Shown here piece after piece: positions 17,177-25,725 of a stretch of DNA of 49,971 bases. Under the pieces are notes generated by a model. That model searched no databases, was not told where the DNA came from, and saw only the letters and a program-made list of their open reading frames with translations. The DNA is from an uncultured Lachnospiraceae bacterium (GTDB taxonomy: Bacteria; Bacillota; Clostridia; Lachnospirales; Lachnospiraceae). Positions within the stretch are counted from its first letter, which is position 1. The number at the start of each line of letters is the position of its first letter. The stretch lies in assembly GCA_900316165.1 (NCBI GenBank), contig ONBW01000026.1:1-49971 (forward strand), in the 5' to 3' direction. Made by a program: the position numbers and the translations under genes.

Positions 17177-17735
17177 AATCCGGTTCCCCTTTCTGTAAAT
17201 TCTGTTCTTCCTGTAGCAATTTTTCTTCTCTTTCCTTTACTTCGTCTTCACGCTTTGTCAGGTCCTCTTCCCAGCTTGAATACTGATCCTCGATCTTATC
17301 CTTGTAATTAAGGATATTAAGGTTATTTGAGGTGGCAGTAATAACAAACATAAAAATAACACAGCCAAGAAGCATAATCGTAAACGGAAGAAGCACGTGA
17401 AACTTTCTCTGCCATTTGAGTTTTTGCGTCTCAGCCTCTGTATCCTTTACCTCATTTATCTGAGCTACCGGAATCAGAGGAATTTCTGAATTGTCGATAG
17501 AATCAGATGCAATAAGTTCAGACTGAAGACTCTTAAGGAAGCTGTAGCCAGCCTCCGTATCAAAAACCTGCTTATCTATAAGTCCTTTATACGCCTCAAG
17601 CTTCTGCTTTTCGTCCAAATGAAGCATTTCTTTTTTCAGATAGGAGATAGCATTCATCTCTTTCCTAGCCTTCTCTGCTACTACCTCATCTGAAAAAACA
17701 AAGCCTCCTGCTGTCAATTTCTGATTATCCGGCAT
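17148..17735 (-). CDS. Single-pass membrane protein with coiled coil
   Basis: The 195-residue protein has a helical cytoplasmic N-terminal region, a transmembrane helix at about 113-134 and an outer coiled coil (146-182, WEEDLTKREDEVKEREEKLL). There is no signal peptide. GGAAAGGAG precedes the ATG. It is the first gene of the operon with the response regulator, L,D-transpeptidase and kinase, so it may be an accessory sensor or scaffold; this is inference from position. I do not recognise the family. Confidence 0.8.
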   Translation of the reverse strand: MPDNQKLTAGGFVFSDEVVAEKARKEMNAISYLKKEMLHLDEKQKLEAYKGLIDKQVFDTEAGYSFLKSLQSELIASDSIDNSEIPLIPVAQINEVKDTEAETQKLKWQRKFHVLLPFTIMLLGCVIFMFVITATSNNLNILNYKDKIEDQYSSWEEDLTKREDEVKEREEKLLQEEQNLQKGEPDYGSEKDTNS

Positions 17736-17761
17736 ACTTCTCCTTTCCGCATACTTATTCT

Positions 17762-17790
17762 ATCATAACAGTAATCGGATATTTTTACAA
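17762..17790 (-). promoter_or_regulatory. Promoter of the two-component/L,D-transpeptidase operon
   Basis: Minus-strand -35 TTGTAA (17785-17790), 17-base spacer, -10 TATGAT (17762-17767). It lies directly after the terminator of the decarboxylase cluster. Confidence 0.7.
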
Positions 17791-17791
17791 G

Positions 17792-17827
17792 AAAAAAAGA
17801 GTTCCCTGAGACGCATTCAGGAAACTC
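17792..17827 (-). terminator. Intrinsic terminator of the decarboxylase cluster
   Basis: An 11-bp stem with one G-U pair (arms 17799-17809 and 17817-17827) and a 7-base loop. On the minus strand it is followed by TTTTTTTC. It ends the cluster that starts at 22849. Confidence 0.9.
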
Positions 17828-17848
17828 TCTATTTGAGTCTTTAAAAAA

Positions 17849-19258
17849 TCAAAGCGGATAAGCCTTATTCTTTATATCTGCCTTGTCTGGATCAACCTTT
17901 GTCTGCTGAGCCTGTCTGTACTTAAAGAACTCAGTAGCAACCTGTGGGAACAGAGCGTATGTAAGGACATCCTCATCCTGCTGCTTGTACTGAGCCATCT
18001 CTTTTTCGATGTCAGCAAGCTGTGGCTTGATAAGATCTGCAGGTCTGCAGGTGATAGCGTCCTTTGCCTCGTCTCCAAGGCACTTCTTTACGACATCAGG
18101 ATTGAATGGCATCTCAGTCTTACCATACTTGCCAAGAAGAAGATCCTTTGACTGCTGGGTAACGACCTTGTATCTCTCGCCCATAAGGACGTTAAATACA
18201 GCCTGGGTTCCGACGATCTGTGAAGAAGGTGTAACGAGAGGCGGCTCACCGAAGTCCTTACGAACTCTAGGTACTTCCTCAAGAACCTCCTGAAGCTTGT
18301 CTTCCTTCTTCTGATCCTTGAGCTGGCCGATGAGGTTTGACAGCATTCCGCCTGGAACCTGGTACAGAAGAGTCTTGATATTTACTCCGAGTACCTTTGT
18401 GCTCATGCGGCCATTGTCCAAATACTTCTGTCTGATCGGCGCGAAGTAATCAGAAATCTCTGAGAGAAGGTTAAGGTCAAGACCTGTATCATAGTCTGTA
18501 TCCTTAAATGCCTGAACCATAACCTCTGTAGCTGGCTGTGATGTACCAAGAGCAAATGGAGAGATAGCTGTATCGATGATATCACATCCAGCTTCAACCG
18601 CCTTCATGCATGTCATAGAAGCCACACCTGAGGTGTAGTGGTTATGAAGCTCGATAGGGATTGAAACTGCCTTCTTTAAGGCTGGGATAAGCTCCTCGGC
18701 CTGCTTTGGTACAAGAAGACCTGACATATCCTTGATGCAGATAGAATCAGCGCCAAGAGACTCTGCCTCCTTAGCCTTCTTTACCCAGTAATCTGTGGTA
18801 TAAGGCTCACCAAGGGTAAATGAAAGAGCGATCTGAGCGTGTCCGCCCTCCTTCTTTGCGGCCCTGACTGCTGTCTCGAGGTTTCTCATATCGTTTAAGC
18901 AGTCAAATATACGGATGATGTCGATTCCGTTTGCGATAGACTTCTGTACGAAATACTCTACCACGTCATCTGCGTACGGCTTATATCCTAAGATATTCTG
19001 GCCACGGAAAAGCATCTGAAGCTTTGTGTTCTTAAATCCTGCACGAAGCTTTCTGAGTCTCTCCCATGGATCCTCATGAAGGAAACGCAGGCAGGCATCG
19101 AATGTAGCTCCGCCCCAGCACTCTACGGCATTGTATCCGACCTTATCCATGACAGGAACGATCGGAAGCATCTCCTCTGTTGTCATTCTTGTAGCGATAA
19201 GAGACTGATGTGCGTCACGGAGCACTGTCTCTGTTATCTTTAATGGTTTCTTAGCCAT
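17849..19258 (-). CDS. oadA: Oxaloacetate decarboxylase alpha-type / pyruvate carboxylase subunit B carboxyltransferase
   Basis: This subunit moves a carboxyl group between oxaloacetate/pyruvate and biotin. The 469-residue protein has the TIM-barrel carboxyltransferase with metal ligands Asp15 (LRDAHQS), His205 and His207 (ELHNHYTSG) and the carboxylated-lysine motif CIKDMSG (Lys176), then the conserved PYC/OADA domain. It lacks the C-terminal biotin domain found in longer OadA proteins; the biotin carrier is a separate gene here. AGGAGG precedes the ATG. It is the last gene of the five-gene cluster. Confidence 0.92.
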   Translation of the reverse strand: MAKKPLKITETVLRDAHQSLIATRMTTEEMLPIVPVMDKVGYNAVECWGGATFDACLRFLHEDPWERLRKLRAGFKNTKLQMLFRGQNILGYKPYADDVVEYFVQKSIANGIDIIRIFDCLNDMRNLETAVRAAKKEGGHAQIALSFTLGEPYTTDYWVKKAKEAESLGADSICIKDMSGLLVPKQAEELIPALKKAVSIPIELHNHYTSGVASMTCMKAVEAGCDIIDTAISPFALGTSQPATEVMVQAFKDTDYDTGLDLNLLSEISDYFAPIRQKYLDNGRMSTKVLGVNIKTLLYQVPGGMLSNLIGQLKDQKKEDKLQEVLEEVPRVRKDFGEPPLVTPSSQIVGTQAVFNVLMGERYKVVTQQSKDLLLGKYGKTEMPFNPDVVKKCLGDEAKDAITCRPADLIKPQLADIEKEMAQYKQQDEDVLTYALFPQVATEFFKYRQAQQTKVDPDKADIKNKAYPL

Positions 19259-19273
19259 AGTTAGTAATCCTCC

Positions 19274-20422
19274 TTATACACCAAAGATAGCCATGAATAC
19301 ACCGGCTGCGACTGCCGTTCCGATAACACCTGCTACGTTAGGTCCCATAGCGTGCATCAGAAGGAAGTTGGTAGGATCTGCCTCAGCGCCGACCTTCTGG
19401 GATACACGGGCCGCCATAGGCACCGCGGAAACTCCCGCAGAACCGATCAGAGGATTTATCCTGCCGTGTGTAGCCTTGCACATGATCTTTCCGACGATGA
19501 TACCTGAAGCAGTAGCTACTGCGAATGCTACGAGTCCAAGTACGACGATCTTAAGGGTTGAAGCGTTAAGGAAAGCTTCTGCAGAAGTTGAGGCTCCAAC
19601 CGAAGTTCCGAGAAGGATAACGACTATATACATAAGCGCGTTGCTTGCTGTATCTGTCAGCTGTCTTACCACACCACACTCCTTGAAGAGGTTTCCAAGC
19701 ATCAGCATACCTACGAGAGGAGCTGTTGTAGGAAGGATAAGGCAGACAATTACGGTAACGACTATCGGGAAGAGAATCTTCTCGAGCTTACTTACCGGAC
19801 GGAGAGTCTTCATATGGATCTTTCTCTCATCTTCTGTCGTAAGAGCCTTCATGATAGGCGGCTGGATGATAGGTACGAGCGACATATATGAGTACGCCGC
19901 CACGGCAATAGGTCCCATCAATGCCGACTGCCCGAGTTTTCCGGCAAGGAAAATAGATGTAGGTCCATCAGCACCACCGATGATGGCGATAGCTGCTGCA
20001 GCCTTATCTGAGAAGCCGAAAAGAATGGCTAAAAGGTATGCCATATAGATACCAAACTGAGCTGCCGCTCCCAAAAGGAACGATATCGGGTTCGCTATAA
20101 GAGGCGAGAAATCTGTCATCGCTCCGACTCCCATGAAGATAAGTGATGGAAGAATCGACCACTCATCGAGCTGGAAGAAATACCAGAGCAGTCCGCCGAC
20201 GCCATTTGAGGTCTCCTGAGGGCTTGCAATGATATCAGGATAAATATTTACCAAAAGCATACCGAATGCGATAGGCACAAGGAGCAGAGGCTCGAAATCC
20301 TTTGCAATGGCCAGGTAAAGGAAAACACAGGCCACGAGTATCATTATGAAGTTTCCTACAGTAAGATTCGCAAATGCCGTCTGATGGGCCAGATTACCCA
20401 TCGTCTGTGCAATATAACTCAT
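19274..20422 (-). CDS. oadB: Na+-translocating decarboxylase beta subunit
   Basis: The beta subunit decarboxylates carboxybiotin and uses the energy to pump Na+ out. The 382-residue protein has about nine to eleven transmembrane segments and the family signatures [15 protein letters not shown] (key Asp152) and the C-terminal [14 protein letters not shown] segment. AAGGAGG precedes the ATG. It lies 19 bases after the biotin carrier gene and 15 before oadA, so it is expressed with both. Beta subunits for oxaloacetate, methylmalonyl-CoA and glutaconyl-CoA decarboxylases are alike, so it does not fix the substrate. Confidence 0.94.
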   Translation of the reverse strand: MSYIAQTMGNLAHQTAFANLTVGNFIMILVACVFLYLAIAKDFEPLLLVPIAFGMLLVNIYPDIIASPQETSNGVGGLLWYFFQLDEWSILPSLIFMGVGAMTDFSPLIANPISFLLGAAAQFGIYMAYLLAILFGFSDKAAAAIAIIGGADGPTSIFLAGKLGQSALMGPIAVAAYSYMSLVPIIQPPIMKALTTEDERKIHMKTLRPVSKLEKILFPIVVTVIVCLILPTTAPLVGMLMLGNLFKECGVVRQLTDTASNALMYIVVILLGTSVGASTSAEAFLNASTLKIVVLGLVAFAVATASGIIVGKIMCKATHGRINPLIGSAGVSAVPMAARVSQKVGAEADPTNFLLMHAMGPNVAGVIGTAVAAGVFMAIFGV

Positions 20423-20441
20423 TTATGAATCCTCCTTAGAA

Positions 20442-20804
20442 TCAGTCCTCATTCATTGTAGCAAGAAGATCTCCAGTATCTACAGGATCTCCTTCCTTGC
20501 ACTCTATAGAAACGACAGTTCCGGCCTTAGGTGCAACAACCGGTGTCTCCATCTTCATGACCTCGAGAACTACGATAGGATCTCCAGGCTTAACCTTTGT
20601 TCCAGGAGCTGCAGCGATCTTGAAGACCTTACCCTGAGCTCCAGCTTCGATACGAAGAGAACCCTGAGTGCCATTTGAAACAGGTGCTGCAGGCTTTGGT
20701 GCTGCTGCAACAGGAGCTGCGACAGCTGCTGAAGCAGATGCTCCCTTCTCTTCTACGGATACGTCATATGACTTGCCATTTACTGTAATGGTATAATTTT
20801 TCAT
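20442..20804 (-). CDS. Biotin carboxyl carrier subunit
   Basis: The 120-residue protein has a short N-terminal strand region, an Ala/Pro-rich flexible linker (about 22-45) and a biotinyl domain with the attachment motif EVMKMET (Lys84). It carries CO2 between the carboxyltransferase subunits and the membrane beta subunit, like the 1.3S subunit of transcarboxylase or the gamma subunit of methylmalonyl-CoA decarboxylase. The ATG at 20804 is set by AGGAGG and by the usual MKNYTITVNGK start; the longer frame upstream overlaps the previous gene and is not credible. Confidence 0.95.
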   Translation of the reverse strand: MKNYTITVNGKSYDVSVEEKGASASAAVAAPVAAAPKPAAPVSNGTQGSLRIEAGAQGKVFKIAAAPGTKVKPGDPIVVLEVMKMETPVVAPKAGTVVSIECKEGDPVDTGDLLATMNED

Positions 20805-20820
20805 GATATTTTCCTCCTGA

Positions 20821-21456
20821 TCAATATCTTCTCTTGATAGAACGCACCACTTCTGCGCCAGCCCCTGGTGCCTTCTTTGCTGCAAATTTCTTCTGCAGAT
20901 ATGGAATGACATTAAAGCAGTAGATTACAAGGCTGATAAGGATAAGAACAGCAAATACTGTTACCATACCCATAACCACGTTAAGTGCTGCCTTACCCAT
21001 TGTCTCACCAAGTGAGTATACAGGGTTGAAGTTAATCGAAGTAGGCTTGCTCATGTTATAGGACTTATAAACCATAACGAGCGTTGCATCACGCTTCTCA
21101 TACTTCATGGTAAGAGTGGTCGTGATATTTTTACCAGCTTTATCTACTTTGAAGCCGGTATAGTTCACAAATGCTCCGAGTCCAGGCTGATTCTCAACAA
21201 AGTTCTGGAACATCGTCTCGTACATCTTATAGTCATCATTGTCCGGATCGGCTTTGGCCTGCTTCTGGTAGCTCTCGTAATACTGTTTCAGATCACTCTC
21301 TGAAAGAGATACAACCTGACTGGCCAGATTCTCTGACTCAGCCTCAAGCTCCTTTGTAGTTCTTCCGCCATAAGTCGAATTATCTGTAGAACCGCAGGAA
21401 GCAAAAGCGAAGACACAGGCAACCAAAGCAAAAATAACGCTTAATTTTTTCTTCAT
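20821..21456 (-). CDS. OadG-type decarboxylase subunit with lipoprotein-like N-terminus
   Basis: OadG/MmdD-type subunits hold the decarboxylase complex at the membrane. This 211-residue version has a signal peptide ending in a lipobox-like FASC (Cys21), an extracellular region of about 135 residues, then the usual single transmembrane helix (about 160-183) and basic tail. A plain OadG is only about 80-110 residues, so the outer domain is an addition. The ATG at 21456 follows GAGGT; the longer frame runs into the upstream carboxyltransferase gene. Thirteen bases separate it from that gene. Confidence 0.82.
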   Translation of the reverse strand: MKKKLSVIFALVACVFAFASCGSTDNSTYGGRTTKELEAESENLASQVVSLSESDLKQYYESYQKQAKADPDNDDYKMYETMFQNFVENQPGLGAFVNYTGFKVDKAGKNITTTLTMKYEKRDATLVMVYKSYNMSKPTSINFNPVYSLGETMGKAALNVVMGMVTVFAVLILISLVIYCFNVIPYLQKKFAAKKAPGAGAEVVRSIKRRY

Positions 21457-21469
21457 CAGATTACCTCGC

Positions 21470-22849
21470 TTACTTTGTGACATGCTTTCTATATGCCTCA
21501 TCGACTTTCTTTGTGAAAAGTACTTCGAATGCATCGATCAGATACTTTCTGATATCTGCGCCATTTACGAATCTGTCAACTACACCGCGTCTTGCTGCGT
21601 TAGCTGAGCCTGAAACCTTAGCTTCGAAATCAGCTGCAGAAATACCTGTGATCTTTGAAGCTTCCTTTGAATCCATAGGGCCCATCTCGGCATCAGTGAA
21701 AGCAAATACGATGTCAGCGCCTGTAGCATGACTTCCCATAAGAAGAGGTGCTGTAGTATAAGCCTTTGCGATAACAGAAACCTTAGGAACTGTAGCGCCT
21801 GAATATGCGTTAACGAACTCAGCGCAGGCAGTAGGAAGTGATGCCTCTGCATGAACTGTAGTGGTAAATCCTTCTGTCTTTACAAGTGAAAGAACCGGAA
21901 TATCGAAAGCGTCACAGAACTTAACGAAGTCTGCTGCCTTCTTAAGAGCCTTGGTTGAGAGTCTGTCATCAAACTCCTCATCGCCGCTCTTTACGGTGTT
22001 TCCGAAAGCACCGACTGTCATACCATCAAGCTTTATGAAGCCTGTGGTCATATCCTTTGCGTACTCACCCTTTACTTCGATAAAGAGCTTTCCATCTGAA
22101 ATCTGCTTGAATACGTCAGCCGCATTCTCGTATGAAGCTCCTGCTACATCTGCTGCTCTGTTCAGATCATCTGTGCAGTCATCGATGCAGCCTTCCTCGA
22201 TATTGCTTCCAGGAAGGATAGGTACAAGAGCTCTGATAGAAGTGAGGACATCTGCCTCTTTTCCAGTACCATCGACTCCGCCGCCAACTGTGCTTCTGAA
22301 AGCGTATGCTGAGGTATCTGTGTCCTTGTTACCTGTAAGGGTATTAGGTGCATTGAAAAATACCTTTGCATCATCTGTCATGTAAGTAAAATCAGCGATT
22401 GAGAGAAGTGCTGAAAGTCCGCCGCCGCAGTTTCCAAAAACTGCCATAATCTGCGGAATAACTCCACTTGCCTCACTGGCCTTAGAAAGTATGCTTCCAA
22501 GAGATTCTATAGCATCGTATGATTCCATAAGACGGACACCTGTGCTGTCTAAAAGTCCGATAATCGGAGCTCCGACTGCGAGTGCCTGCTCATAAGTGCG
22601 AAGAATCTTCTTAGCGTGCATTTCTCCGATAGAACCGCCAAGTACTGATGGCTCCTGGGCAAATACGAAGACGAGATTTCCGTCGATCGTACCATGTCCT
22701 GTTACTACTCCATCGGAAGGGGTGTCTTCTGCTGCCTGTGAAAAATCCGTGTTACGGCCTGTTATCTGAGCACCAAGCTCTACAAAGCTGTTCTCATCTA
22801 AAAGGCTCTGGATCCTTGAGACTGCAGAAAATACTTTTGCCTCACTCAT
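21470..22849 (-). CDS. Acyl-CoA carboxyltransferase-type subunit (MmdA / 12S-like)
   Basis: The 459-residue protein belongs to the crotonase-fold carboxyltransferases that use acyl-CoA substrates (propionyl-CoA carboxylase beta, methylmalonyl-CoA decarboxylase alpha, 12S transcarboxylase). Visible marks are the two-domain layout, the oxyanion-type glycine loops (FGNCGGGLSAL in the first half and the LMGSHATGADIVFAF region in the second) and the C-terminal helical tail. It is shorter than MmdA (about 510-520 residues). The ATG at 22849 follows GGAGG. It is the first gene of the decarboxylase cluster. Substrate is not certain. Confidence 0.82.
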   Translation of the reverse strand: MSEAKVFSAVSRIQSLLDENSFVELGAQITGRNTDFSQAAEDTPSDGVVTGHGTIDGNLVFVFAQEPSVLGGSIGEMHAKKILRTYEQALAVGAPIIGLLDSTGVRLMESYDAIESLGSILSKASEASGVIPQIMAVFGNCGGGLSALLSIADFTYMTDDAKVFFNAPNTLTGNKDTDTSAYAFRSTVGGGVDGTGKEADVLTSIRALVPILPGSNIEEGCIDDCTDDLNRAADVAGASYENAADVFKQISDGKLFIEVKGEYAKDMTTGFIKLDGMTVGAFGNTVKSGDEEFDDRLSTKALKKAADFVKFCDAFDIPVLSLVKTEGFTTTVHAEASLPTACAEFVNAYSGATVPKVSVIAKAYTTAPLLMGSHATGADIVFAFTDAEMGPMDSKEASKITGISAADFEAKVSGSANAARRGVVDRFVNGADIRKYLIDAFEVLFTKKVDEAYRKHVTK

Positions 22850-22906
22850 AGTTTTTTCCTCCAACGTCTGTTTATATGTTCCGCGAAAAAATCGCAACTA
22901 GGGTTT

Positions 22907-22935
22907 ATGATAACTCAACTCAGCATATTTAGCAA
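22907..22935 (-). promoter_or_regulatory. Promoter of the decarboxylase cluster
   Basis: Minus-strand -35 TTGCTA (22930-22935), 17-base spacer, -10 TATCAT (22907-22912). The leader would be about 50 bases. No clear scpB terminator is visible between 22913 and 22953. Confidence 0.6.
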
Positions 22936-22953
22936 GTAAATTATTGTTGAATA

Positions 22954-23526
22954 CTAGATATCTATTGTCTCTTTCTCTGCCTCTTCGGTGGCCTCTTTCT
23001 TAAACTCCGCTATCTGCTCATCAGAAAGCAGCGGAAGTGATGAAAGTGACTCGATTCCGAATACACGTAAGAACTCCTCTGTAGTACCGAAAAGTATAGG
23101 TCTTCCGGGTGCATCCATCCTTCCGACCTCCTCTATCAGTTCGTACTCCACAAGCTTGTTCACTGAGTGGTCTGAGTTTACGCCACGGATTTTTGCAATA
23201 GCTGACTTCGTGACCGGCTGCCTGTACGCGACTATCGAAAGTGTCTCAAGAAGTGCGTTTGTAAGAACTGCCTTTTTAGGCTGTTTTGCGATTTTAATAA
23301 GAGATGGATAGATATCTCTGGCCGTGCACATCTGAAAGCTGTCCTCATATCTGACAAGCCTTATGCCACGGTCCTCATTTTCATACTCTTTAGAAAGCTC
23401 CTCGGAGGCCTCTATAATCTCCTTTTCACTTACCCCAAGTGCCTTTGCAGCAGTCTCTGCGGAAAGGCTTCTTCCGAGGGCAAAATAGATTCCCTCGAGT
23501 TCTTTTTTTAATTCATCTGTGACCAT
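22954..23526 (-). CDS. scpB: Segregation and condensation protein B
   Basis: ScpB is a winged-helix dimer that binds ScpA and completes the SMC condensin. The 190-residue product carries the two winged-helix domains, including LSIVAYRQPVTKSAIAKIRGVNSD and the GRPILFGTTEEFL wing, and an acidic tail. Its ATG shares one base with the scpA stop (TAATG), which matches the equal amounts needed in the complex. It is the last gene of the rnhB-scpB block. Confidence 0.97.
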   Translation of the reverse strand: MVTDELKKELEGIYFALGRSLSAETAAKALGVSEKEIIEASEELSKEYENEDRGIRLVRYEDSFQMCTARDIYPSLIKIAKQPKKAVLTNALLETLSIVAYRQPVTKSAIAKIRGVNSDHSVNKLVEYELIEEVGRMDAPGRPILFGTTEEFLRVFGIESLSSLPLLSDEQIAEFKKEATEEAEKETIDI

Positions 23527-24284
23527 TATGCTACCTGTGATTCCATTTCTATGTCACCGAATATCTCTTCCTGTCTCGCCTTTATCTGCCCGGTCTTCAT
23601 CAATTCGAGCACTGCGAGGAAGGTTACGATGACCTCAGTCTTTGAGGTGGTACCTTCAAAAAGATTCTTAAATGAAAAATGACTGTGATTTCTTGCAAAA
23701 TCAAGAAGTTCCCCTGTCTTTTTTTCAAGAGATACCTTCTCTTTTTTGATAGAGCCAAACTTTGATCTGATAGGATCGACCCTCTCCTTCTGCCGCCTTA
23801 AGACCTCATTAAAGACTTCGTTTAATTTTTTAAGGGTGATACCATCGAGAAGCTCATCAGGACTGACCGGTGCCTCGTACTCTCTTACCTCTTTAGGTAT
23901 TGTCGGATCCTTGTAGAGCACAAGGCCTGCTGCCCCCTCGCGCACCTTAAGCTCGGCGGCGAGCTCATGATACATCTTGTACTCGAGCAGAGCCTCGACC
24001 AGCTCCTGTCTGGGATCAACTTCCTCTTCCTCTTCGTCCTGCTTTTTCTTCTCCGGAAGAAGCATTTTTGCCTTGATAGAAAGAAGAGTCGATGCCATCA
24101 CAAGAAATGCGCTCATAGTATCGAGGTCAGTCTCCTCCATCCTGTCGAGATAAGCCATATACTGGTCAGTAATCACTGCGATAGGAATGTCATAGATGCT
24201 TACCTTGTTTTTTTCGATAAGATGTAAAAGAAGCTCAAGTGGCCCGGAAAAGGCTGGAAGCTTTACATCAAGAGCGTCTTCCAT
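23526..24284 (-). CDS. scpA: Segregation and condensation protein A
   Basis: ScpA is the kleisin that bridges the SMC heads. The 252-residue product shows the N-terminal FSGPLELLLHLIEKNKVSIYDIPI signature that binds the SMC neck, a variable acidic middle and a C-terminal winged helix. I chose the ATG at 24284, five bases after GGAGG and sharing one base with the dut stop (TGATG); a GTG one codon earlier is possible but is too close to the ribosome binding site. Confidence 0.96.
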   Translation of the reverse strand: MEDALDVKLPAFSGPLELLLHLIEKNKVSIYDIPIAVITDQYMAYLDRMEETDLDTMSAFLVMASTLLSIKAKMLLPEKKKQDEEEEEVDPRQELVEALLEYKMYHELAAELKVREGAAGLVLYKDPTIPKEVREYEAPVSPDELLDGITLKKLNEVFNEVLRRQKERVDPIRSKFGSIKKEKVSLEKKTGELLDFARNHSHFSFKNLFEGTTSKTEVIVTFLAVLELMKTGQIKARQEEIFGDIEMESQVA

Positions 24285-24721
24285 CACGCCCTCCCTGTCG
24301 AGCCGAATCCGCCTCTCGACTCTGTTCCTAAATGGTCTTTTTCTTCAAAGACTATCTCAGGCTGATGCTTAAAAATCCTGAACTGACAGATTCTGTCGTT
24401 TACGGAAATATGAGTATCTCTTGTAGCGAAAACCGGCATCATCAGCACGTCGTCATCTCCGCAGTAGCTCTCGTCTACTACACCGATTCCATTTGACTGT
24501 AAGAGTCCATAGTTCTTAAAGGTAGATGACCTCGGCGCTGTTATCATCTCATACCCTTCAGGCAGCTTGACAGAAATGCCTAAATCGATAAGAGCAAAAT
24601 CGCCTTTCTTAAGGTCATAGTCCTTAGCAGCGCGGAGGTCGATCCAGTCGCTCTTGCCGTCGATGTATTTTAATTTTTCAATCTTATCTGTGTGATACTT
24701 TATCTGAATTGTCTCTTTCAT
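24284..24721 (-). CDS. dut: dUTP diphosphatase
   Basis: Hydrolyses dUTP to dUMP and keeps uracil out of DNA, in the same protective pathway as ung in this window. The 145-residue trimeric-type dUTPase has the family motifs in order: APRSSTFKNYG, GVVDESYCGDD, DRICQFRI and the C-terminal glycine-rich RGGFGSTG arm that closes the active site. Its ATG overlaps the gpsA stop by four bases (ATGA). Confidence 0.95.
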   Translation of the reverse strand: MKETIQIKYHTDKIEKLKYIDGKSDWIDLRAAKDYDLKKGDFALIDLGISVKLPEGYEMITAPRSSTFKNYGLLQSNGIGVVDESYCGDDDVLMMPVFATRDTHISVNDRICQFRIFKHQPEIVFEEKDHLGTESRGGFGSTGRA

Positions 24722-25725
24722 TCCCAGTTGTCTTCCTTCATCTCATTCTTTTTGTCTCTGCACATCAGATCGTGCACGGCATCCTTTGCACTCTTTCCGT
24801 CGAAGAGCACTCTGTTTACCTCGGTTATGATAGGCATCGAAACCTTGTACTTCTTGCCGAGCTCAAACGCGGCCTTAGCCGAATAGACGCCCTCAACGAC
24901 CATATGGATCTGCTCCATAGCCTGCTTTACAGGAACTCCCTGTCCTATAAGCTCACCAGCTCTGTGATTTCTCGAATGTATTGAGGAGCAGGTGACTATC
25001 AGGTCTCCAATTCCTGCGAGCCCGAAAAGTGTCTCCTTTCTTCCGCCCATCGCCACAGCAATCGCTGTGATCTCACGGATGCCTCTTGTGATAAGAGCGG
25101 CTCTCGCATTGTCACCGTTTCCAAGCCCGTCAGACATTCCTGCCGCAAGAGCGATAACATTCTTAAGCGAAGCGCCGACCTCTATTCCCATCACATCAGA
25201 ACTCGTATATACTCTCAGGTTCTCATTCATGAAAATATCCTGAGTCCTTTTGGCGAGATGCTCATCGCCTGCGCCTGCGACAAGGACTGTAGGGAGCTTT
25301 TTAATAACCTCCTCAGCGTGAGATGGACCTGAAAGCACTCCTACATCAGCGCCCGGGATTTCCTCTTCTATGATCTGTGTCTGTGTAAGAAGGTTTCCCT
25401 CCTCAATGCCCTTTGATACAGAGACATATCCTACTCCCTCTTTAAAAAATAAACGCACCTTCTCAGCTGTGGCTCTCGTCGCAGTCGATGGAACCGCAAA
25501 TACCACGAGTTCACTGCCGTCGCAGGCCTCACCCAGATCATCAAAGAAGTCTATTCCATCCGGATAGAAATTACCCGGAAGCTTCTCTATACGGCGGTCA
25601 GCTTTCATTTTTTCAACTGCTGAAGGATTGTGGGACCAGACCTTTACGCTGTGTCCGTTCCACGCCAAAATAGAGGCAAGGGCGCTTCCCCAGCTGCCCG
25701 CCCCTATTATCGTGACCTGTGCCAT
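24718..25725 (-). CDS. gpsA: Glycerol-3-phosphate dehydrogenase [NAD(P)+]
   Basis: Reduces dihydroxyacetone phosphate to sn-glycerol-3-phosphate for phospholipid synthesis. The 335-residue protein has the N-terminal nucleotide-binding motif GAGSWGSALA, the SGPSHAEEV substrate segment, the catalytic-lysine helix ASLKNVIALAAGM and the GLAGIGDLIVTC motif. The ATG follows the plsY stop with no gap. Its product is the substrate of PlsY, so the gene order matches the pathway. Confidence 0.97.
   Translation of the reverse strand: MAQVTIIGAGSWGSALASILAWNGHSVKVWSHNPSAVEKMKADRRIEKLPGNFYPDGIDFFDDLGEACDGSELVVFAVPSTATRATAEKVRLFFKEGVGYVSVSKGIEEGNLLTQTQIIEEEIPGADVGVLSGPSHAEEVIKKLPTVLVAGAGDEHLAKRTQDIFMNENLRVYTSSDVMGIEVGASLKNVIALAAGMSDGLGNGDNARAALITRGIREITAIAVAMGGRKETLFGLAGIGDLIVTCSSIHSRNHRAGELIGQGVPVKQAMEQIHMVVEGVYSAKAAFELGKKYKVSMPIITEVNRVLFDGKSAKDAVHDLMCRDKKNEMKEDNWE

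Noticed and set aside
19293-20048. + strand open frame of 251 codons opposite oadB
   Set aside because: It mirrors a membrane protein with family signatures on the minus strand; no start signal or family match was seen.
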